A stretch of DNA of 19,621 bases, from contig CALIAD010000019.1 in assembly GCA_938041635.1 (NCBI GenBank), positions 1 through 19,621 on the forward strand, given 5' to 3'. Origin of the DNA: an uncultured Atopobium sp. (GTDB lineage: Bacteria; Actinomycetota; Coriobacteriia; Coriobacteriales; Atopobiaceae). Every line of letters starts with the position of its first letter. Position 1 is the stretch's first letter. Below, piece after piece: positions 13,429 to 19,621 of this stretch. The translations under genes and the position numbers were made by a program. The notes below the pieces were generated by a model that saw nothing but the letters and a program-made list of their open reading frames with translations, was not told the DNA's origin and made no database searches.

Positions 13429-15543
13429 GTGGCGTCTTCGGACTGCTCAACTTTTGCAATAGTTTGCGATAACCCCTGTGGGCTTGAAGCTTCCCAGCTT
13501 GAAGCCCTGGGGGTTTCTGTAATACCTGGAGCTCTGAGTTCAGATGCTGATCAGGTAGGCGAGTTTTATCGAGGCATCTTTGAGTCAGGAGCTCAAAAGA
13601 TTCTCTCGCTCCATGTGTATGCAGATTTTTCTGACTCGCTTCTTACGGCAAAAAAGGCTTGTCAGAACAATCCTGATATTTCAAGCTCAATTTGCCTGGT
13701 AGATAGTGGAAATATGCCCACCGCTATGGGAATCATGCTTGAGCGCTTAAGTGTGGCAAGAAAGTCTGGAGCTTCATTTGAAGCTGCTTGCGCGTATGCA
13801 CAAGAGCTTGCTGAGGTAGTTGCCACAATGTACATTGCAATGAACAAGGTTGTCCTTCATAAAAGCAAGGACAAACACCCCAGGCTTTCGTTGCGACTTC
13901 GACTTGAGCGTTTGCATAGGCGCATCTCAAACGATATGTATTTGTATCGTTTGGTTGGCGGAAAATGTACAGAGGTGGCTCGCTCATCAGATTTTACCGA
14001 TCTAGCAGCAAGAATTTCTCGCCTTATGAGCGCTTGTTTTGTAAAGCGCGGCGAGCTCAAATACGTAGTGATTTCAAGTGGCGAGAAACGCATACAAAAG
14101 CATCTCAAAAAGCCGCTTAAAACCAACGAATATGATGCAGAATGTATTGCAGAAAGACTTGCTTCTCCTGAGTTTAAAAAACATCTTGGAGAAGGCGCTG
14201 TTGGCGTTGCTTGTATCCCAAAGGCGTTGTATCAGAAGGCTGGAGTACTTATGAATGACACCGTTGATATTTTGTTGCTCGGCGCAGGTGGTCGTGAGCA
14301 CGCGCTCTTAACTAAGCTACAAGAATCGCCTCGTGCAGGAAAAATTTACGTTGCTCCAGGTAATGGCGGCATGGCTGCCCAGGCAGAGCTTGCATCCATT
14401 GATCAGAATAATCCTGACGAGGTTGTCGCTTTTGCCAAGGAAAAAGGCATTGGCCTGGTGGTTATTGGTCCTGAAGCACCTCTTGTTGTGGGTGTTGCAG
14501 ACGCTGTTCGCCAGGCCGGTATTGCATGCTTTGGTCCCAACCAGAATGCGGCGCAGATGGAGGGCTCAAAGGCGTTTGCTAAGGGCGTTATGGAGCGAGC
14601 AAACGTTCCAACTGCTGCATGGAAGTCTTTCACAGACCAGGCGTCTTGTGAGGCATATGTTCGTCACATCGGTGCGCCTGTTGTTGTTAAGGCAGACGGT
14701 CTTGCTGCAGGTAAGGGTGTTATTGTTGCAACTGAGCTTGAGCAGGCCCTCGAAGGCGTCCGCGAGTGTTTCTCGGGTCACTTTGGCGATGCAGGAGCAA
14801 CCGTTGTTGTCGAGGAGTTCCTTGAGGGACCAGAGTGCTCACTACTTGCGTTGACTGATGGAACGTACGTTGTTCCGCTGGCAACAGCCCAGGATCACAA
14901 GCGCGCTTATGACGATGATAAGGGACCTAACACCGGTGGCATGGGCGTCTATTCTCCTGTTCCGTTTGTGACTGATGAAGAACTTTCCCAGATGATTGCC
15001 ATTGAGCAGCGCGTTGTTGACCAGCTCAAAAAAGAGGGTATCAACTATTCTGGCTGTCTTTACGGTGGATTTATGCTGACCAAAGACGGCCCTAAGGTTC
15101 TTGAATTTAACGCTCGCTTTGGCGATCCAGAAACTCAGGTTGTACTGCCTCGCCTCCAGGGCGATTTGGTTTCAATTTTGATGGCTTGCGATAACGGCAC
15201 CCTTCGTCATCAGCAGGTTTCCTGGTCTGATACAGTGGCTGTTTCTGTTGTTCTGGCAAGTGCTGGATATCCTGGTTCTTACGAAAAGGGCAAGGAGATT
15301 ACCGGTATTGAGGCTGCTCAGCAGCTTGAGGGCGTTTCTGTGTATCACGCCGGAACTGCTCAGACCGAGGACGGAAAGATTGTCACAGCAGGCGGCCGCG
15401 TGCTCAACGTCACCGCGCTTGCACCAACCTTTGAGGAAGCTCGCGCTCGTGCATATGAGGCTTGCGACCTTATCAACTTTGAAGGCAAGCAGCTCAGGCA
15501 CGATATTGGACTTAAGGCTCTTCAAGGTCGTCCAGAAAAATAA
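13429..15543 (+). CDS. purD: Fusion of a DegV-like domain with phosphoribosylamine-glycine ligase (PurD)
   Basis: One 704-codon frame encodes two proteins joined head to tail. Residues 1-274 are DegV-like: FAIVCDNPCGLEASQLEALG, a SLHVYADFSDSLLTAKKAC segment where DegV/FakB proteins have their SSxLSGT loop, and the CLVDSGNMPTAMGIM strand-turn (89-103). The TSQPS loop expected near residue 50 is missing and LSGT is replaced by FSDS, so fatty-acid binding may be lost. Residues 275-704 are a full-length PurD of about 430 residues: LLLGAGGREHAL (282-293), VVKADGLAAGKGV, EEFLEGPECS, GPNTGGMGVYSPVP and LEFNARFGDPETQ. PurD ligates glycine to phosphoribosylamine with ATP. The frame starts with GTG behind GGAGG. 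PurD's Met275 is itself preceded by GGAG at five bases, so a separate PurD could also be made. A sequencing error removing a stop is an alternative, but no stop or frame break is visible. Confidence 0.88.
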   Translation: MASSDCSTFAIVCDNPCGLEASQLEALGVSVIPGALSSDADQVGEFYRGIFESGAQKILSLHVYADFSDSLLTAKKACQNNPDISSSICLVDSGNMPTAMGIMLERLSVARKSGASFEAACAYAQELAEVVATMYIAMNKVVLHKSKDKHPRLSLRLRLERLHRRISNDMYLYRLVGGKCTEVARSSDFTDLAARISRLMSACFVKRGELKYVVISSGEKRIQKHLKKPLKTNEYDAECIAERLASPEFKKHLGEGAVGVACIPKALYQKAGVLMNDTVDILLLGAGGREHALLTKLQESPRAGKIYVAPGNGGMAAQAELASIDQNNPDEVVAFAKEKGIGLVVIGPEAPLVVGVADAVRQAGIACFGPNQNAAQMEGSKAFAKGVMERANVPTAAWKSFTDQASCEAYVRHIGAPVVVKADGLAAGKGVIVATELEQALEGVRECFSGHFGDAGATVVVEEFLEGPECSLLALTDGTYVVPLATAQDHKRAYDDDKGPNTGGMGVYSPVPFVTDEELSQMIAIEQRVVDQLKKEGINYSGCLYGGFMLTKDGPKVLEFNARFGDPETQVVLPRLQGDLVSILMACDNGTLRHQQVSWSDTVAVSVVLASAGYPGSYEKGKEITGIEAAQQLEGVSVYHAGTAQTEDGKIVTAGGRVLNVTALAPTFEEARARAYEACDLINFEGKQLRHDIGLKALQGRPEK

Positions 15544-15558
15544 TTGAGGTTAGTGGCT

Positions 15559-16404
15559 ATGGCAAATCAAAATGACGAGAAAACCAACGTGCAGGACGGC
15601 GCTTGGAACAGCAATCAGAGCAGTGCGCAGTTCAACGATGTGTTTGATGACATGCAGCCTACTGAGCCAGAGATTCTCGACGCTGACATGCAGGTAACTC
15701 CAGAGGTATTTGACTCTGCTCGTAATGATTTGCACTCAGCAGTTGATTCGCTTACTTATGATGGAGAGCGCGTTACTGTGGGTGATGCCGCCTATCATCA
15801 TTCAGGTGAGCCACAAAAACGTAGCTTCGTTGCAGGTACAGAAGATGCACGTGATGCCTCTCTGGAAGAAAAGCCTCTCTCCGAAGATACCGTTTGGGTT
15901 GGTCGCATTTTTGACGTGAATCGTCTGCGTGTCTCTCTTCCTGATGGACGCACTGCTCTTCGTGATGTTGTGCGTCATCCCGGTGCTGTGGCTATTGTTG
16001 CATTGACTGACGAAGGCAGAATTTGTCTGGTTCGTCAGTACCGAACTGCGCTTGGTCGCGTAACAGTTGAGCTACCTGCAGGAAAGCTTGATCCAGGCGA
16101 GGATCCTCTTGATTGTGCTCACCGTGAGTTGCTGGAAGAGACCGGAATGAAGGCGGGAAAGATGGCTTTTCTCACCACTACCGCCACTTCCGACGGATTT
16201 ACCGACGAGCTTATTCACCTTTATATGGCAACTGAGTTGACCTTTGAGGGATCAGACCCAGATGCCGACGAATTTATTAACGTGGATCTTGTTCCACTAT
16301 CTGAGCTGGTAGATGCTGTTCTCGATGGCAAAATCGAGGACGCAAAGACTATCATTGGAGCTCTTATCTGCGATTCAATTTCACACCGATTGCCTATGGA
16401 GTAA
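15559..16404 (+). CDS. Nudix hydrolase, ADP-ribose pyrophosphatase type, with acidic N-terminal extension
   Basis: The 281-residue protein has a Nudix domain from about residue 112 (WVGRIFDVNRLRVSLPDG, then AIVALTDEGRICLVRQYR). The full Nudix box, G-x5-E-x7-REUxEExGU, runs 175-197 and contains RELLEETGM. The preceding VRQYR and VELPAGKLDPGE are the marks of ADP-ribose pyrophosphatases, which split ADP-ribose to AMP and ribose 5-phosphate; the ribose 5-phosphate could feed PRPP and thus purine synthesis. About the first 110 residues are acidic, polar and probably disordered, and are not part of the family. The ATG at 15559 was chosen over TTG 15544 and GTG 15553 because TGAGGT lies eight bases before it. 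It is 15 nt after purD and six before the ABC gene. Substrate specificity is not certain. Confidence 0.88.
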   Translation: MANQNDEKTNVQDGAWNSNQSSAQFNDVFDDMQPTEPEILDADMQVTPEVFDSARNDLHSAVDSLTYDGERVTVGDAAYHHSGEPQKRSFVAGTEDARDASLEEKPLSEDTVWVGRIFDVNRLRVSLPDGRTALRDVVRHPGAVAIVALTDEGRICLVRQYRTALGRVTVELPAGKLDPGEDPLDCAHRELLEETGMKAGKMAFLTTTATSDGFTDELIHLYMATELTFEGSDPDADEFINVDLVPLSELVDAVLDGKIEDAKTIIGALICDSISHRLPME

Positions 16405-16410
16405 TTACGC

Positions 16411-18219
16411 ATGCTTGATCGTTCTTCTCGCCCTGTACCTGGTAACAACGCCCCTGGCAAACATCGAAAATCGCTGTTTGCCAGTTTTCTTTCTTATTAC
16501 GCTCCACAAAAGCATCTGTTCATTCTGGACACTATCTGCGCCATCATTTTGGCTTGCATCGAGCTGGCATTCCCTCAAATTCTGCGAGCGCTCACAAAGG
16601 GGCTGTTTACGCAGGGTAAAGATGCCATCCTTGGCAGCCTGGTATTTATTGCCGTCGGCCTTGTCGTGATGTATTTTGTCCACTTTCTGTGCCGCTACTT
16701 TGTTATTAGTTGGGGACACATCATGGGCGCCCGCATGGAAAGTAAGATGCGAGAAGATCTGTTTGACGCGTACGAGCGCATGAGTTTCTCGTATTATGAT
16801 CGCCACAAGACGGGCGACCTGATGAGTCGCCTGGTATCTGACTTGTTCGACATTTCTGAGACGGCGCACCACGGTCCCGAGTATCTGATTATTGGCTTGC
16901 TTGAGATTGCTGGCTCTTTTGTTATTCTGACGTTTATCAATGTGCCTCTTACGCTGGTGCTTGCTGGAATTGCTGCTGCGTTAGTGGTGTTCAATTTCTT
17001 TGCCAACATGCACATGCGCGGTATTTTTAAAGAGAATCGCATGCGTATTTCCGACGTGAATACCCAGCTAGAGGACTCGCTTTCTGGTATTCGCGTGGTT
17101 AAGGGTTTTGCGGCAGAAGATCACGAGCGCAAGAAATTTAGGGCAAGCAACTCCGCATATTTAGACTCCAAAGCCAATATTTACCACGCAATGGGCAGAT
17201 ATCAGGCTGCTATTTCTGGCATGATGGGCGTTTTGAACACTGTCGTGTTGGTTTTGGGTGGTTGGATGATTGCTCAGGGTCAGATGCAAGCCATTGACCT
17301 GGCAACTTATGCGCTCTACATCTCGCTGTTCACCACGCCAATCATGAACATTTTGAACTTTACTGAGACGTTCCAGAAGGGCCTTGCGGGCTTTAAGCGT
17401 TTCTCGGAAATTCTTGAGACTCAGCCAGATATTCAAGATGCGCCTGATGCTCACGACATTCAGATTACTGCTGGCGACATCATCTACCAGGACGTTCATT
17501 TTTCTTACAACAACGCTGAAGACGTTATCAACGGCTTGAACCTTCATATTGAGAGCGGAAAAACCGTTGCGCTGGTTGGACCTTCAGGTGGAGGTAAGTC
17601 AACTACCTGCGCTTTATTGCCACGCTTCTATGATGTTACAAGCGGAAGCATCACCATTGACGGCCAGGACATTCGCTCCGTTACGCAGCACAGCTTGCGA
17701 TCGGCAATTGGTATGGTCCAGCAGGATGTGTATCTCTTTGACGGCACCATTGCGGAGAACATTGCATACGGTTGCCCTGAAGCTTCCGCAGCCGATATTG
17801 CGCTTGCCGCAAAGCGCGCAAACATCGCCGAGTTCATTGAATCGCTGCCAGATGGATATGACACTCAGGTAGGACAGCGTGGAACCAGACTTTCCGGTGG
17901 ACAGAAGCAGCGCATTTCCATTGCGCGTGTGTTCCTGAAGAACCCACCGCTGCTCATTTTGGATGAGGCTACTTCCGCTCTGGATAACGAGTCCGAGCGC
18001 GCGGTCCAGGAGTCCCTTTCCGAGCTGGCAAAGAACAGAACTACGCTGGTCATTGCCCATCGACTCTCGACTATTATGGGTGCTGATGAAATTATCACCA
18101 TCAATCACGGTCGTGCAGTTGAGCGTGGAACCCATAATGAACTGCTAGAAAAAGGCGGAATCTACGCCCATTACTATCAAATGCAGTTTGGTGGTGCACC
18201 AAACATCGCAAGGCGGTAA
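16411..18219 (+). CDS. ABC exporter, fused membrane and ATPase domains (MsbA/MdlB type)
   Basis: The 602-residue half-transporter has a six-helix membrane domain (about 20-320) and an ATP-binding domain. Nucleotide-binding motifs are Walker A GPSGGGKST (390-398), Q-loop MVQQDVYLFD, signature LSGGQKQR (494-501), Walker B LLILDEATSAL (Asp518, Glu519) and the H-loop IAHR (His550). All catalytic residues are present, so it can work as a homodimer. MsbA/MdlB-like exporters move lipids, peptides or drugs; the cargo cannot be read from sequence. Its position after the Nudix gene, with six bases between and a GGAG nine bases before the ATG, makes it the last gene of the purA operon. No partner half-transporter lies in the window. 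No clear terminator follows it. Confidence 0.93.
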   Translation: MLDRSSRPVPGNNAPGKHRKSLFASFLSYYAPQKHLFILDTICAIILACIELAFPQILRALTKGLFTQGKDAILGSLVFIAVGLVVMYFVHFLCRYFVISWGHIMGARMESKMREDLFDAYERMSFSYYDRHKTGDLMSRLVSDLFDISETAHHGPEYLIIGLLEIAGSFVILTFINVPLTLVLAGIAAALVVFNFFANMHMRGIFKENRMRISDVNTQLEDSLSGIRVVKGFAAEDHERKKFRASNSAYLDSKANIYHAMGRYQAAISGMMGVLNTVVLVLGGWMIAQGQMQAIDLATYALYISLFTTPIMNILNFTETFQKGLAGFKRFSEILETQPDIQDAPDAHDIQITAGDIIYQDVHFSYNNAEDVINGLNLHIESGKTVALVGPSGGGKSTTCALLPRFYDVTSGSITIDGQDIRSVTQHSLRSAIGMVQQDVYLFDGTIAENIAYGCPEASAADIALAAKRANIAEFIESLPDGYDTQVGQRGTRLSGGQKQRISIARVFLKNPPLLILDEATSALDNESERAVQESLSELAKNRTTLVIAHRLSTIMGADEIITINHGRAVERGTHNELLEKGGIYAHYYQMQFGGAPNIARR

Positions 18220-18236
18220 AATAGAGCCTTAAGCGC

Positions 18237-18336
18237 TTTGCGAACTGTGGTTTGCAGCAGCAATCGTTCTTCTCGCGATGCGCTTAACTGCAGGTTTGCG
18301 GTTTGTAACTTGCGGTTTGCGACTTGCAGCTTGTAA
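18237..18336. repeat. Heptad repeat array in two blocks
   Basis: Six consecutive 7-bp units of the form YTTGYRR lie at 18295-18336. A second, shorter block of three related heptads is at 18237-18257, the middle one diverged. Both sit in the 199-nt gap after the ABC gene. Apart from these the gap shows no gene and no convincing terminator or promoter. Confidence 0.85.
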
Positions 18337-18418
18337 ACCGACGGGTGGAACTAAAGAGCAAAAGTCAACGCATCGCACGCTTTTAAGTGTGTTTATGCAG
18401 GTTGAATGAGAGAGCTAC

Positions 18419-19336
18419 ATGGCTAAAGATGATGCAGAACGTTCACGCTTCGCGCGCCGCCAGAGGGGCGCGCTTGATGCTGACGCAGCTGAAGAGTTGT
18501 TTACCAAGGTAGACGAGACGGGTCATCCTAACGAGGAGCGCGCAGCCCTAGAGCGTGCTCGCAGGCAGGGTGGAGCTGTGGCAGTGGACGTTGATCCCCT
18601 CTCAGGATCTGACCCTTCGGGCTCAAATATCGAGAAGGTCATTACAAAGACGGCAGTCCTATTTGTTTTGGTTTTCCTGGTAATCGTAGTTCTGATGCAG
18701 GTCTCTTGTGGTGTTATTCGTCGAGCTAACACAGCAAATCTAACTGAATCAGTTACGGTGCGATCTGTTGCATCTGCATTGCGTGGCGGAGTCGAGTGGG
18801 GTAATGGATTTACGCAGTTCCCCGAGGATTTCTCGGTTCAGGAAGCTGACGAGAACACTGGTCGCGTTGAGGTAACAGTTACCGATACGACCTCAAAAGA
18901 CGTGCTTGAATGCTATGCGGGATCCAGTGTCCAGGCTCAGGCATTTGCTATTAACGCGCTGCTCAACCCACGAATCAATACCGTTGTCTATCACGTCAGT
19001 GTTCACAGAAATGACCAAGGCGAGCTTCAGAAATCTCAGCTCTTTGGATTCCTTAAACCTGGCGGAGATGCAACACCTATCTTTACCTTTACGTTCTCAA
19101 AGACGCAGTCTTCTGATGGAGTAAATATCACCATGGTCATTACTGGTGCAAACGATACTATTCAGAAAGAGCTGCGAGACCAGATTGCCACGTCATTTAC
19201 GCCGGTCCGCGTGCTTGGCGGTATTGTTGGCGGAGACCCTTCAACAAAGAAGAACACCACTACTAGCACCACTACGAGCACCACGGGTACAACCAATGGC
19301 ACAGGTACAAGCGACAGTTCTTCAGGCACTAAGTAG
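18419..19336 (+). CDS. Single-pass membrane protein with extracytoplasmic domain, unknown function
   Basis: This 305-residue protein has a charged, Arg-rich cytoplasmic N-terminus (about 1-75), one membrane helix (VLFVLVFLVIVVLMQVSCGV, about 80-99) followed by positively charged RR, and a large external domain. The domain has alternating strands: SVTVRSVASALRGG, FSVQEADENTGRVEVTVTDTT, INTVVYHVSVHRND and FTFTFSKTQSSDGVNITMVITGA. The last 35 residues form a Thr/Ser/Gly-rich tail that looks like a disordered or wall-facing spacer. There is no sorting signal (LPxTG) and no catalytic motif I recognise. The ribosome-binding site is weak (GAGAGAG). It sits after the heptad-repeat spacer and is closed by a strong terminator, so it is probably a monocistronic unit. 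Confidence 0.75.
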   Translation: MAKDDAERSRFARRQRGALDADAAEELFTKVDETGHPNEERAALERARRQGGAVAVDVDPLSGSDPSGSNIEKVITKTAVLFVLVFLVIVVLMQVSCGVIRRANTANLTESVTVRSVASALRGGVEWGNGFTQFPEDFSVQEADENTGRVEVTVTDTTSKDVLECYAGSSVQAQAFAINALLNPRINTVVYHVSVHRNDQGELQKSQLFGFLKPGGDATPIFTFTFSKTQSSDGVNITMVITGANDTIQKELRDQIATSFTPVRVLGGIVGGDPSTKKNTTTSTTTSTTGTTNGTGTSDSSSGTK

Positions 19337-19360
19337 TCTACGGACCTGCAAGCAACAAAG

Positions 19361-19384
19361 CAAAAGAGCAAAAGAGCAAAAGAG
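19361..19384. repeat. Three tandem CAAAAGAG repeats
   Basis: Three copies of the octamer CAAAAGAG run into the 5' arm of the following terminator; the last copy overlaps it. Each copy could pair with the CTCTTTTG of the 3' arm. Confidence 0.9.
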
Positions 19385-19407
19385 CCGCTGAAGCCAGCGG
19401 CTCTTTT
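19378..19407 (+). terminator. Strong terminator of the 18419 gene
   Basis: A perfect 13-bp stem pairs 19378-19390 with 19395-19407 around an AAGC loop and ends in TTTT. The A-run on the 5' side makes it symmetrical, so it could also work from the other strand. Confidence 0.92.
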
Positions 19408-19561
19408 GCTTGTGCTGCTGGAAGTGACTTATCGAGAGGTCGGCTCGCCTCAAAATGGTGGCGCGGCGAATGATTTGCACGTTAATTTGACTGAAAGTTA
19501 TGGAATCGGTGTTTCCAAGACGATTTTGGTCCTTGAATTCTCATTGCTAGTGCAACAACAA

Positions 19562-19592
19562 AAGACAAGGTAGTGACCCATGGGTCTACAAT
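19562..19592 (+). promoter_or_regulatory. Possible promoter with operator for a gene beyond the window
   Basis: AAGACA (19562-19567) and TACAAT (19587-19592) are separated by 19 bp. The perfect 12-bp palindrome GACCCATGGGTC (19575-19586) fills the space directly before the -10. A long spacer holding a dyad is typical of MerR-family activated promoters, but the -35 is only a 4/6 match. The GAAAGGA at 19615-19621 looks like the ribosome-binding site of the next gene, which starts outside the window. Confidence 0.3.
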
Positions 19593-19621
19593 GGCGCTTA
19601 CGACAACGTTCATTGAAAGGA

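Noticed and set aside
1..19621. Insertion sequence, prophage or plasmid element.
   Set aside because: No transposase, integrase or long terminal repeats were seen; gene content is chromosomal throughout.

Overview
The window looks like chromosomal housekeeping DNA from a host-associated actinobacterium of class Coriobacteriia, most like Atopobium/Lancefieldella or a close relative such as Olsenella. This is inferred from moderate GC content, protein style (GTT/GCA/CCA-rich coding, Ala/Pro-rich tails), and the gene order PTS - kbaZ - typA and rpsF-ssb-rpsR-DUF2232-rplI-dnaB-purA. I recognised the families by eye and could not run a database search.

Region 1 (1-1700): the 3' end of a fructose-type PTS permease (EIIC), a terminator-like hairpin, and a tagatose-bisphosphate aldolase accessory subunit (KbaZ/GatZ family), which suggests sugar uptake coupled to ketose-bisphosphate cleavage. 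Region 2 (1700-4370): a strong terminator, a small acidic protein of unknown function, and the ribosome-associated GTPase TypA/BipA with its own terminator. Region 3 (4370-5560): a convergent gene for a TRIC/UPF0126 (YicG-like) membrane protein, then two serine tRNAs (GGA and CGA anticodons) on the plus strand. Region 4 (5560-7050): a DUF4013-like polytopic membrane protein with an Ala/Pro-rich tail of about 150 residues.

Region 5 (7050-10240) is the ribosomal/replication operon rpsF-ssb-rpsR-(DUF2232/YybS-like)-rplI, with an extended -10 promoter and a hairpin leader, closed by a strong terminator. A 500-nt AT-rich gap follows; it contains a stop-free frame of 115 codons that is hard to dismiss. 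Region 6 (10564-18219) holds dnaB and then a tight purine-synthesis operon: purA, a single ORF fusing a DegV-like domain to a complete PurD, an ADP-ribose-pyrophosphatase-type Nudix hydrolase with an acidic N-terminal extension, and a homodimeric ABC exporter half-transporter. Region 7 (18220-19621) holds a heptad-repeat spacer, a single-pass membrane protein with a large extracytoplasmic domain, a strong terminator, and the promoter region of a gene beyond the edge.

The two observations I rate highest are (i) an octamer, TTCTCGCC, present 12 times on the two strands where about 0.6 would be expected by chance, enriched between genes and used once as an inverted pair to build the typA terminator, which is how DNA-uptake sequences behave in Neisseria and Haemophilus; and (ii) the in-frame DegV-PurD fusion with a possible internal restart at the PurD start.
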